A stretch of DNA of 64,000 bases from the NCBI RefSeq assembly GCF_000220395.1, contig NW_004086938.1, positions 1,715-65,714 of the forward strand, in the 5' to 3' direction. The notes below the pieces were generated by a model. It was not told the origin of the DNA. It saw only the letters and a list, made by a program, of their open reading frames with translations, and made no database searches. Source of the DNA: Ichthyophthirius multifiliis. Taxonomy: Eukaryota > Ciliophora > Oligohymenophorea > Hymenostomatida. Shown in pieces: positions 49,983 through 61,275 of this stretch (its first letter is position 1; every line of letters begins with the position of its first letter). The position numbers and the translations under genes were made by a program.

Positions 49983-50510
49983 ATGATTTGGAATGATGTT
50001 GATTTAGAAAATCTTAAGAAAGGTTAAAGAATAAAAGTTCATATAAAATGCATTAAGAAAATAAAAATTAATTATTATATAATAAATAAACATATAATTT
50101 AAATAAAATTATTAACTATTAAATAAATCAAAAGAAATATAAAAAAAATATGAATAGATTATATATATCCAAAAAGAAAATATCAATTTATAATAATTAT
50201 TTAATAATATGTTTAAATAATTGAAAAAGTAATATTGAATCATAGTTTACATAAACAAATAGAAACATATGTTTAAATTTAAGTAATACTTGCAAATAAA
50301 AATTAATATTTCAAAATAATATCTAAATAAAAATATTAATAATTAATAATTTTTAGAAATAAGATGAATACAAGAATTCGAATATTTAATTAATAATAGA
50401 AAAATTTAAGAACTCCACTGATTCTTAAATAGCTGACTAAAATTGGCCAAAATAAGTTTTTGTTTTAAAAATTTAGAAAATTATAATATTTTAAATATTA
50501 ATCATAATAT
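49983..50510 (+). CDS. Candidate small gene, unknown
   Basis: An ATG at 49983 opens an ordered start, MIWNDVDLENLKKG followed by QRIKVHIKCIKK, which could be the first strands of a small beta-barrel. The frame then needs an intron. Further protein-like pieces are ESQFTQTNRNIC (about 50240-50275) and QDEYKNSNIQLIIEKFKNS with ADQNWPKQVFVLKIQ (about 50355-50475). No TGA closes the last frame until about 50957, which is probably chance in AT-rich DNA. I cannot fix the exons or the end. Confidence 0.3.
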
Positions 50511-50895
50511 TTGTATCTGTAAATTTCAAAGATAAATTAAAATTAAATTATTAATTAAAAAAAATAATAAAAATATAAAATAATATTAAATAATTATTAA
50601 TTATTTCATTTATTATTAACAATATTTACCATAAACTAATATCAAAATAATTAAAAATAAGACGCTTAAGGTACATAAGCTTTTTTCCTTTTGGAAAATT
50701 TAACTATATATCTCCATATTTATTAACTTTAATAATTTTTAAATTTTATTAATAATTAAAACTTAGCATTTTTAAAGCAAAATAATTATATATTTGAGGT
50801 AAAGATTTTTATAGCATAATTATTTATATATATTAATATTAAATTACTTCATATATAATTCTAGGCTTTAAAATTATTTTCAAGCAATAATTAAT

Positions 50896-51595
50896 TCAAA
50901 TTTAATGACTAAAATATTATTAAAATTATAATTTGTTTTTAATGAAATGCTTTTTTGATTTAAATATATAGTTTTTTATTTAAATAATTTTATTTTTATA
51001 AATAAAAAAATATTTTTATGTAAATCTTTATTATTATATATATTATTATATTGTTATGTCATTAAACTAATTAAATATTTAAACTCCTGAAAAATAAAAT
51101 TTGCCTAATTTTTTCAATAAAAGTATATGTAAAGGCTTTTATTCTTAGATATAAGTTTCTCTCTCAATATATTATGTTGGGATATGCTTGATAAGACTAA
51201 AATTATTGATTTCCAAACATTAAATACCAAAATATTATGAGTTTAATGTATTTAAAATAGTATAATAATCGAATACTTACTTTTTTTTAATTTTTGCGTC
51301 ATAAAGATGAGCTAGTGCAATATTATTGACATTTTGATCAATATTAAAAAATATTACCCTTAACTTTTTATTTAAGGATATTAAGTAGTTTTGTTTTTTT
51401 AGAACGAATTTTGATAATAAGATTATTAAAAAAATAATATAAAATTATTATCGCTATAAAGGTGAATATAAAAATAATTTTTGCCTAATAAATTGAAATA
51501 ATTTTATTAATGAATATATTAATTGTTTTTTATTTTATTATTTTTTAAAAAAATCGACTAGAAAAAGAAAAAGAAAAAGAAAAAGAAAGATCCAT
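50896..51595 (-). CDS. Candidate single-pass membrane protein
   Basis: From the ATG at 51595-51593 the frame begins with a Ser-Phe dipeptide repeat (MDLSFSFSFSFSFS) encoded by a (TTTTTC)n tract. It then has a strong hydrophobic helix (KIIFIFTFIAIIILYYFF) and a basic patch. One base of frame change near 51415-51430 continues into NKKLRVIFFNIDQN and NNIALAHLYDAKIKKK. After a likely intron (51201-51283 region), IPTQYIERETYIQEQK and LLLKKLGKFYFSG follow. The frame is open to the TGA at 50898-50896. Family unknown. The weak points are the low-complexity start and the frame change, so treat as tentative. Confidence 0.35.
51561..51590. repeat. (AAAAAG)n hexamer tract
   Basis: A short GAAAAA array on the plus strand; on the minus strand it reads as the Ser-Phe repeat of the candidate membrane protein. 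Confidence 0.7.
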
Positions 51596-52048
51596 TCTTT
51601 TGTGCATTTTTTTGTTTTAGTTTTTAAAAAAAGTAAATAAGTATTAATATTATTTTTAAATAAAATTAATCAGAAAAAAAAAAGTAATTATTTATTTATT
51701 ATTAATACTAAATATGATATATATATGCATTTATATACACATTAAAAAGATATTTTAATTTTAAAATTTAAATTTATGATTATATATTGTTTTTATAGTA
51801 TATACGCATTAAAAAATTATGAAATTATTATTTTATATTAAAGGGATTTTTAAAATAAAATATCTATATTGCTTAGTATAAGCATATAATAATATTTAAT
51901 AATTTAATAACCACCTAATAATTATTTTTTGAAAAAATATTTTTTACTTATTTTTTGAGATTATTTAAATTTTTTTTTATTTCATATTAAACAATATTTT
52001 TTTTTTTCTAATAATAAATTAAAATTTAAATAAAAATATTTACAAAAT
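51596..52048. other. Intergenic spacer
   Basis: About 450 bases between divergent genes, AT-rich. No signal recognised. Confidence 0.5.
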
Positions 52049-53246
52049 ATGGACGAAATTTAAGTATAAGTAAAAATTAAATTATTTTAAATATCATTTA
52101 TATTAATAAAAATAAATATAGCATACAAAAAAAGGAAAAATCTAGTCATTGATAGCGATGAAGCTAGTGAGAATGAAATTAAAAATGGGATTTCATAAAA
52201 AAATAAATAATTAGAATAAAATAAAACTATCAAATAAGAATAAAATAAACTTAATAATCAAAATTCAAATAATTCAAATAATAATAATCATAATAATTAA
52301 AATAATAATAGCAATAATAATAGTCTTATTAGAAAAAATTAAAATAATTAAAACAGTAAAAAAGAAGAAAAATACAATAAAAAGCAAATAGGAAAAAAAT
52401 AAATTGAAGATGATGATTCTGAACTACATACTTCTGATTCTGATTTATTTGTACCAGATGACTCAAATACAGAAGGTGAATTTAATTTTATGAAATTAAA
52501 AAAACTATAATGAAATATATATATATAACTTTATTTTATTAATTTTTTTTTTTTTTTAGATATACATGCTATAAGAGAAAAATATAACTTGACTTCAAAT
52601 TTATATTCAAAAAAAGATACTGTTAAAAAAGAAGAAAAGAGAAAGTCATAAAAAACTCAATAATAATAATAAACCTAACAAACATCGTAAAATATAATAT
52701 ATGTTTATCATTTTTTTACTATAAGAAATAGTAGCAGAAACAGAGAACTTCAAGTAAGAAAAGGAAAAGAATTCTTGGTATATGAAGTATTAAAACGATG
52801 GTGGTATGTAATTAAAGAATGGCCTCCTTAAGATTATAATTATTAACTTTTATTATAATAACATAAATTGAGAGTTTTACCAAAGCTCAAGTTTAGATTT
52901 GCTCCTGAAGTTGATGAAAATGGATTTACTAAATGCTATGAGATTCTAGGTTATGAAGGTCTTTATAAAGATGCTAACGTAAATAAAAATTCATTCATAT
53001 TAATAACTTATGTTAATATATAATATTGTAATATATTATAAAATAAAGAATAAATTTTATGATTTAAGACCAGAAGAAAATAAACCCAGTTATTCTAATT
53101 TCATAAAAAAAGATACGTCTGAATTATTTTAACTTTTAAAAATTGCATTAAAAAATTAAATAGAAGCATTAGAAAATTCAGAAGTTGTAAATTAGGAATT
53201 ATTAACTTAATTAAAAAGACAATATTTAAAAGTTAAAGATAAATGA
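52049..53246 (+). CDS. Conserved acidic/Asn-rich protein with Trp-rich C-terminal domain
   Basis: The ATG at 52049 is followed by a first short exon and an intron of about 40-50 bases. The N-terminal ~150 residues are acidic and Asn-rich (IDSDEASENE, EDDDSELHTSDSD), typical of disordered nuclear tails. After introns at 52476-52559 and 52687-52725 comes an ordered domain: RNRELQVRKGKEFLVYEVLKRW in part, then WYVIKEWPPQDYNYQ, KLKFRFAPEVDENGF and CYEILGYEGLYKD. A last intron (52979-53048) leads to FYDLRPEENKPSYSNF and a C-terminal coiled helix ending at the TGA at 53244-53246. The first exon junction does not hold frame perfectly. I do not recognise the family; the acidic tail plus compact domain suggests a chromatin or RNA role, which is inference. 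Confidence 0.65.
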
Positions 53247-53426
53247 TATATTTTAATATTATAAATATATATATTATATTTTTATTTATTTTTTCAAATT
53301 AGATATTATTAAATTTTTTATATCTAAATTACTAATAAAATGTAATTAAAATAAATATTAAATAAAAATACATATTTATTTTATTTTTATTACAACTAAA
53401 AATAAATAAATATTAATCAGATAAAA

Positions 53427-55138
53427 ATGGTGAAAATTTAAGAATTTAATCCTAATAATGATCCTTAATCTATTTAAAAAAATTCAACTTTCAGCACATT
53501 ATTTTCTATGCTAAATACTATGGTCGGAGGAACCATTCTTTTGCTTCCTGTATTATTTTAAAAAGCTGGTATAATTTTATCTGTTATAATAGTTTCCATT
53601 AGTGGTTATATAAGTTATAAAACATGTGATGTTTATATGTAACATTTGAAATATAAAGAAAAAGATGTTTAAGATAGTGTAAAAAGGCTTTTAGGTTAAA
53701 AATATTATTTATTTTTTATGATTATTTGTACGATGTTTTTAATATTAATTGCAATAATATATTTTTTATTTATATGTCAAATGCTTTTAGATATAGTCAA
53801 CTTCTTTATATTTTAAATTACTAAAGATGAAAATAATTTTTGCAATAATTAAGAGTTTTGCTTTGATAAATTTTCTCTTTAATATAGTACTTTAATTTCA
53901 ACTGTTTTAATAATATATCTTTGTTCACTTAAAAATTTGAATTTTATAGTTACTAAAATACTTCATAAAATTATAACTATAATTCTTATTTTATTTTTAT
54001 ATTTTTATAAAGATTAAAATTGCAGAATTGGGAGTTTATTCTATTTATTCTTATATAATATTTATTATTTATAGCTTTTTCGAAAATTTATATTAAATAA
54101 GCTTTAATGATATCAAAAAATTTGATTTTTCAGAAACTGGATAAATAGGAGGACCTATAGCTATGGCTTTCGCTATACATACAACAGCAGGTTCAATGCT
54201 AAAATGTAATAAAAAATAAGAGAATAATAGAAGAGATTTAGCAATTGTTTATTTTATTGGAAATTGTATTTATTGTTTCATAGGTTTAATTGGAGCTTTT
54301 GGAATGCAAGGTAAATAATTTATATTAAATTATTTTTATTTATAAAATTTATTAAAAAAAAGGTAGAAAAACTATTAAAGGAATAAATACTGCAAATTAA
54401 GTAAATGACTACTTTGAAAGCAGTTCAGTAAATTTATAATCAATAATTTTTAAAATATATTAATTTAAAAAGATTCCTATTCTTATTGTTAATTTGATTT
54501 ATTTTATTCATTTAGTTACTGTGTTTCCTATATATTTTGGTGTTTGTAGAAAAAGATTTTTTGAAATAATATTCAATGATTGCAAACCTAATAATAAATA
54601 AATACAAATAGTAAATTATATATTTATTATCATATGTGTTATAATTACCAATATTTAATAAATTCATCCCGATTTAATTGCTAATATTAATGGTGCTTTT
54701 TGCTGTTTTTTTATAGTTTATATTTTTCCTATTTTAATTGATTTATAATGTTATAATGGATAGAACAAAATTATTTTAAGTATTAAGAATTCTATCATAT
54801 AATAAAAAAGCAGTCAAAAAAATGTATTTATTTTTTAAAATTTTTATATTACTTTTTATTTTGAAAAAAAAAGACCAAATAAAGAATACGATGAATTAAT
54901 TATAGATAATGATGAAAATATATAAATTAATTAATAACTTATAAAAAATAATATTTAATATGTGAATATCCATTAAAAAATAGAAAATTAATAATTTATT
55001 GAAACTTGCAATTAGCATGAACATAGGACTGATACAGAAAAAAATTATGTTAAAGTTCTCTACGTAATTTTATGTATAATTGGATTAATTGTTTTAATTT
55101 TAGGATTTTATTCGGCTGTAAAAGAAGCTATTAAATGA
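53427..55138 (+). CDS. Amino acid/auxin permease family transporter (SLC36/38-like)
   Basis: A secondary transporter of the AAAP family that would move neutral amino acids across the plasma or vacuolar membrane. Three exons (introns 53949-54012, 54311-54362) sum to exactly 532 codons, 531 residues, in the usual 450-550 range. The first helix carries the family start FSMLNTMVGGTILLLPV. About ten more hydrophobic segments follow, including GGPIAMAFAIHTTAGSM in the middle (the conserved F/H..G block) and NCIYCFIGLIGAFGMQG. A loop of about 70 polar residues precedes the last helix, VLYVILCIIGLIVLILGF. Orientation and splice junctions are clean. Substrate and direction cannot be deduced. Confidence 0.88.
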
Positions 55139-55637
55139 AAATAAATACACAATTTAATATTTTTTTATGTTATAAGAATAAAGAAATTTTATCAAAATTT
55201 AATAAAAAAATTACTCATTTATTTATTATTATATTATAATTATTTTTATAAATATAAATATAAATATAAATATAAATATAAATATAAATATAAATATAAA
55301 TATAAAACAATTAAAATATACTATCATACTATTATACATATTTTTAAAAATTATATTTTAATAGTTTTTTTTTTATCACATTTTTATTTTAATAATAATA
55401 AAATATTATAACTTTATATATTTTAAAACTACTTATTTTTTTAACTCTTTATAATTATTAAAATATATATTATATTATAATATTTCATCATATATTTAAT
55501 TTTTTATATTTTTTTATATAATAAAATTAAAAAAAAAAAAAAAAAATTACAAATATATATTTTTATATAAAATTTATAATCTTCTTTATTTTTATTTTAT
55601 TTTTTTAAAATATAATTAAAAAACAAAATTATTTAAA
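55139..55637. other. Intergenic spacer with hexamer repeat
   Basis: About 500 bases; contains the (ATAAAT)n array at 55250-55306 and long A/T runs. No coding frame. Confidence 0.6.
55250..55306. repeat. (ATAAAT)n hexamer array
   Basis: About nine near-perfect hexamer units lie just 3' of the transporter gene. The same unit recurs at three other intergenic sites in this window. Confidence 0.9.
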
Positions 55638-56000
55638 ATGGATTCAATTTAAGTAAGAATATAAAGAGAAAAGTAAACATTTTTTTTCGTTTGTAATCAA
55701 AGTGATTCTATAGATATTTTAAGAAAGAGATTAATACCTTTTTTTAAAGTTTAGCCAACAGATATGAGATTATATTTATAAACAAGAGTTATATTTTTAT
55801 TTTTTTTCAAAATATAAGCGAATTTAATTTTTATTTAATTTATTAATTTTTTTAGTTATTAGATCCAAACTCTAATTTATATGATTAAGATGTTTAAAAT
55901 GATAGTTTAATATAATTGAAGTTGAGATTGAAAAATTGTAAAATAATTTATATTTTCTATTAATTATTTATTTAATAAAGAACCAGAATTTGAAGAATGA
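55638..56000 (+). CDS. Elongin-B-like ubiquitin-fold protein
   Basis: Three exons (introns 55788-55855, 55938-55980) sum to exactly 84 codons, 83 residues. The layout is a ubiquitin-like fold: first strand MDSIQVRIQREKQTFFF, helix SIDILRKRLIPFF, then QPTDMRLYL, LLDPNSNLYDQDV and NDSLIQLKLRL, ending in an acidic PEFEE. Elongin B shows the same order (MDVFLMIRRHKTTIF-type start, RLYK, LLD turn, acidic tail) and serves in cullin-RING ligases and transcription elongation together with elongin C. It is shorter than animal elongin B (118 residues), so another small ubiquitin-like protein is possible. The last junction creates a TAA (Gln) codon, which is fine in this code. Confidence 0.65.
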
Positions 56001-56422
56001 TTTATTTTTTTAAATTGCAAAATAAATACAAAAAAACTATTTATATTACAATAAAATAACCGATATTATCTTTATATTAAAATACTATAAATATTAAATT
56101 AAATTGATATTTTTCTTAAGTTTTTTATAATATAATATGCATAACAAATTTTATAATTATTAAAAAAATATTATGCTTTATGTTAGCAAGTAAATAGATG
56201 ATTACTATCAATTTAATTGATTTGAATATTGTTTAAGATTTATAAATTTTAAATAATTATTTTATTTAAAATTAATGTATATTAAACGATATAATATGAA
56301 TATATTTTATAAAATTAAAAATAATTATATTTATTAAAATCAAATTTAATAAAATTTTTGTCAAATATAAATATAATAAGATATTAATTTAAAAAATAAA
56401 ATAAAAATATATAATAATAAAA
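56001..56422. other. Intergenic spacer
   Basis: About 420 bases of AT-rich DNA between two plus-strand genes; nothing recognised. Confidence 0.5.
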
Positions 56423-56758
56423 ATGAGTTATTAGATTGAACTTTAAAACTTTATGCAATAATTAAATACTCGTATTTAATAATTTTAAATTGAATTATAA
56501 AATGTTGCTCTTGAAAATAATTAAATATGTATGGATTAATCTCACGGAAATGAAGATAAATTTGTGAAATGTATGATTTAAAAAACTGATATTTAAGACA
56601 AAGCATCAAAGCAATTAGAGTTAAAAATGTAATATTGGCTCAAAAAAACATAATAATGTTTTGAATAATCTTCAAATGGTAAATATGATTAATGTAAATA
56701 AGACTCTGAATAATAACTTGATTAATTATTAAATAAATATTAGAAATAAATTAAATGA
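56423..56758 (+). CDS. Small helical protein with paired cysteines
   Basis: An intronless frame of 111 residues (ATG 56423, TGA 56756-56758). It is predicted mostly helical: an N-terminal Gln-rich helix, a CMDQSHGNEDKFVKC segment (C-x13-C), a basic helix, CFEQSSNGKYDQC (C-x11-C) and a short Gln-rich end. Two pairs of cysteines in helical hairpins recall the coiled-coil-helix proteins of the mitochondrial intermembrane space. The spacing is not the classic CX9C, so I do not assign it. Even use of TAA/TAG glutamines and the A-rich leader support it as coding. Confidence 0.6.
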
Positions 56759-57043
56759 AAAAAAGTATATATAGTTTAATAAATATTTGAATAAAATAAA
56801 AATAAAATAAAATAAAATAAAATAATTTGTTTTATATATAAAATGATTATATAAATTATTTAATAATTAAAATAACATATTTTATAGAATCATTTTTAAG
56901 TATGTTATATTTTATATTTCAAATTAAACTACCTTTTATTTGTAAATTTAACATAAATATTTTGATTTGAATATATTAAAATCTAATAATTTTTTATATT
57001 TGCCTATTAAATAAGTAGGAATTGAGTTAAATAATAAATAAAT

Positions 57044-60000
57044 ATGGATATAAGATAAAAATATATAAATAGTTAAAACAATTTAAAATTAAGTTTAATT
57101 TATGGTTTTGGTTCTTTTTTATATTAAGGTCTAAAAAACTGTTTACATATAATCGAAGAAGATGATTGTAAGAAATTAATATATCCAATAGGATATTATA
57201 TAGCAATAAAACATTTAGGATAAAAACAAATAGATTTTATTCCTTTAAAATAAGCAGTAAAATCATTAGCAGTATGTTAATAATCTCGAAAATTAGTTAT
57301 TAGTGGAAAAAATAAACCTAATGAAAAATCTTTATTGTCTATTTATAATTTATCAATTTCCGTTTTAAAAACTTAAATTTTTTTGGAAGAAAATCAAATT
57401 AAATATCAAGGAGAACAACCGTTTATTTCAATGTCTTTTTCAATAGATGGCAATTTTTTAGCATGCTTAAGTGGCGGAGAAAATATTTAAAAAATATTTT
57501 ATTTTAAATTAGAACTTTCAACAAAAATCGGATAGTAAATTTTTGAAGAAGCTTTAGATGTGTAAAGTTTACCAGAAAGAAAATTTTATGAAAACAAAAT
57601 AGAAAAAATAAGCATTTCAAAAAAGATTCAACTTTAATATGTATTACAGGATGTGATTATTTTCGAATTTCGAAAGTAAATGAATAATTATAGTTTACAT
57701 GTTTAGACGATGGTAGAAAATTAAAAATAAAACATATGAAAGAAAATGCTTTTATTACAGATCATGTTTGGTTTGATGAAAATAAAATTGCTTTATCAAA
57801 TAATATTGGATAAGTTTTTATTATACAAGATTAGGAAATTAAATAGTAAAAAAAATATACATTTTAACATATTTAAAAAAAAAAAGAACAATAAGTAATG
57901 CGTTTGATACTTTAGAAATATAAATAAAAATATAATCTATTTGTTCATTTTAAAGAGGATTAATAATAGGTGGAGAAACAGGGTTAATAAGCATATGGAT
58001 ATAAAATGATGAGTATGTTGATTTTCGGAATGATAAAAAAGACTAAGAATGTAAATTGGTTCATTTAAGTCAATGGAATGAAAAAAATAGAGGAATTACT
58101 AATCTATAAATATGTGAAAATACTTTATTATTGGGATTTAAAAATGGTTATATAGGAACTTTATAATTAAAATATATAATTCCGGATAAAATAAAATAAT
58201 TTCTATAAAAAAAAGAAAAATCTGAACAAATACAATATATAAATTATCTTTACAAAGGTTTTCATGAAGGACCAATAACTTAAATAGAAGTATGCATCTA
58301 AAGACCATTAATAATAACGTGCAGTAGGTAAGACTCATCGATAATAATATGGAATTATATAAATTTTAAATGTGAATTATCTAAAAAATTTGAGTCTTAG
58401 GATTTTCCTTAAGCATAAAATTCAAATGAACTTTTACTTTCGATTGCTTTTCATCCATTTGGTTATTATTTGGCATGTGGATTTGTTGATAAAGTACGTT
58501 TTTATCATATATTAAGCAATAAGTTGAAATAATATCGAGAGTTAGAAATAAAATATTCTACTTTAATGCGATTTTCAAATGGAGGTTAGCAAATTGCGAT
58601 AGCTTTTCCATTTTCAAAAAGATTAAATTAATAAAATTATTTAATAATTGTTTATAATTCTTATACTTTAGAAAATATTTGTTAATTAAAAGGCCATTAA
58701 AATCCCATAAATGAAATTTTGTGGAGTTTAAATGACAATATTTTATTTTCTGGGAGCTCTGATGGGATTGTTTTATGTTGGAATATGATTTCATTTGAAA
58801 AAACAGAGATAAAAAGTAAAATTTAATTTAATACTGTTAATAGTATTGGTTTTTTTGAAAATGAATTTTAATTAATTGTGAATGATGAATAAAATTTATT
58901 TTCTACTTAATTCAAAGAAGATAAATTTGATGAATAAAAAGAAAGTTTTTCTTTAAAAAATATGTTTTTTTCAACTTTTAAAACATGCAAAAGTTCATAA
59001 AATACACAAGGAATTATTGCAGGTAGCTTTTAAGGAGAAATTAAAATTTTAAATGCTTTAATGTAACAAAAGTAAACTTTTTAAGTACATGATGGAGCTG
59101 TTTATTGCATTGCAAAAAGTTTTGATGGAAAATATGCTTTTTCAGCAGGTTAGGATGGAAGTTTATTCATTTATGCAGTTTCAGAATTAAATAATTAAGG
59201 AAATACTTTAAAAAAGGAAAATTTCTAAATCGAAAATAATAAAAGTGTTATTGATGAAGAATTAGCTGATTTGGTTTTAATTTAAAAGGCTGATATTTAA
59301 TTGTGGGAAACAGAAATTAAAAAACTAAAAATTAAAAATTAAAACATTATAAATCAAGCTGATATTTAATAGTTTGAATTACAAAAATCAATAAAAAATT
59401 AAATTAATAATTTGGAATTGAAAATTAAATAATAATAAAAATTTTATGAACAAAAAATCGATGAAATCAGAAAAAACAAAACAAAAAATGAGATTGAAGG
59501 GTAAAAACTTATTAAAAATTTCGAAGATTCTCATTTAAAAGCTATTTAGGAACTAGAGAATCTTTATGAAATAAAATTGTTTTCGAAGCTGACAAAAACA
59601 TATAAAATGAATAAAAATTAATTGAAGAAAGGATGAATTTTGAAAATAAACTTAAAAAAATTGAAACTATACATGATTAAGAGATTGAAAATTTTAAAAT
59701 TAGAATTTAATGAAAATTTAAAATAAACAATAAACAGTATAAAAAAAATATAAATAATTAAAAATTTATTTTTAAAAAGTAATTTGATGTAAGTAAATAA
59801 ACAATAAATGAACTAAGAAAAAATTACGAAGAAAAACTCGCATAACAAGAAGAAGAGCATGAAAAAGAAATTATAAATTTATATGACAATCACAAAAAAA
59901 AACTATAGAAAGCTAAACAAATATAGATGTAAAGTGAAGAAAAGAAAGCAAAGCTTGAATAGACAAACAAAATAATTAATGAAGAATTACAAAAATTACA

Positions 60001-61275
60001 AAAATTAGATTAAGAAATGAGCCAAAAACTATAAAATTTAGAAAAAAAGTTGAATAATGCTCTTAATTAAATAGAAATGTAAAATAAGGAAATATCCAAT
60101 ATGGAAGAATTAATTAAAATTAAAGAAAAAAAAATACATCAATATAAAAATAAAATTAATGATTTATCCAAATCTAAATAAGTCTTATCTTTTAGAACTA
60201 CTGAAATCAAAAAATCTTTAGAACCAAAAGAAGAATAAATTGAAAAATAAAAAGAATAATTATGCAAACTAGAAAACGAATTTGATTTTTATTTGAAAAA
60301 ATCTGAACATCATGGCGATAAAATGAGAAAAATGTAAAACTAAATAGAAAGCTTAAGTAGAAATTTCAAACATTAACTTGATATAACTAATTAAAAAAAA
60401 GTTCTAATAAATAAAATAATAATGGATATATATGATTGCGTCCATAATAAAGATTAAAAAGAATGGATAAGGGAAATTTAACGTTTATATTAATATTGTG
60501 TAAATTAAAATGAAGTAAAATAAACATAATCTGACAAAAAGGGAGTATAAGAGATGAGCAAATAAATAATTTATTTATAAAAAACAAAAAATTAAGTAAC
60601 AGACTCTTCAAATAAATTATTAGATAGAAGATATTAAGACATACTTAATAAAACAAAAGAGAATGCAGAATTAATAAATGATTTAAACGACTTAAGAAAA
60701 CAAAATAAAGAATATTAAACATAATTAGCAAATAATAAGCTACTAATAGAACGCTAAAATAAAGATATTTAAAATTTATAATAAAAAATTAACCAAAGAA
60801 AAAAAAAACAAGCGTAACTTCCAATATTAAAGTTTTAGTTTAAGATGATTTATATAACAGTAATATTAATAAAAATAATAAATATAATAGTAATTGTGTT
60901 AATAATTCTTTCTCTTATCAAGAATAGAATGTCATTTTTATTAATAAAGGTAATAGACCTTAAAGTATGTATTGTAACAATAAAAATAATAAAGCATAAG
61001 GTAAAATAAATAAAGGATATAATTTTGATTATAAAACTTAAGCTTTATTCGAAAAAGCTAAAATGCTAAATATGGCTACAGAAATAGAAAATAGTAGTCA
61101 AAAATTATCTTAATATAAATAAATTATCAATAATTTAAAAACTAAAATCTATAAACATACAAAAAATTGTAAAGATATTCTATTTGAACAAGATATTATG
61201 AATATTTTATAAGAAAATATAAATTAAATATAAGAGAAAAAAGATTATTAAAAATAAAAATAAAATAAAATATGA
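57044..61275 (+). CDS. CFAP57: Cilia- and flagella-associated protein 57 (CFAP57/WDR65)
   Basis: CFAP57 is an axonemal regulatory protein linked to inner-arm dynein assembly. The N-terminal ~750 residues are WD40 propellers: start SLIYGFGSF, then FISMSFSIDGNFLACLSG, a central ITQIEVCIQRPLIITCSRQD with SIIIWNY, FHPFGYYLACGFVDKVRFY, RFSNGGQQIAIAFP, CQLKGHQNPINEILWS and SGSSDGIVLCWNM, and DGKYAFSAGQDGSLFI. From about 59290 to 60790 it is a long coiled coil (e.g. EEKKAKLEQTNKIINEELQK), followed by a Ser/Asn-rich tail that ends at the TGA at 61273-61275. Order, size (~1400 residues) and motifs match CFAP57. At least five one-base frame changes are needed (near 57615, 57890, 59580, 59705, 60805), mostly beside A runs. 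I suspect base-call errors rather than a dead gene, because each side stays well conserved. Confidence 0.85.

Noticed and set aside
54824-54873. Third intron in the amino-acid transporter
   Set aside because: Although it has GT..AG ends, removing it puts a TGA in frame, while reading through keeps the frame to the last membrane helix.
58138-60611. Three minus-strand open frames of 66-78 codons
   Set aside because: All are antisense to CFAP57 WD40 and coiled-coil sequence.
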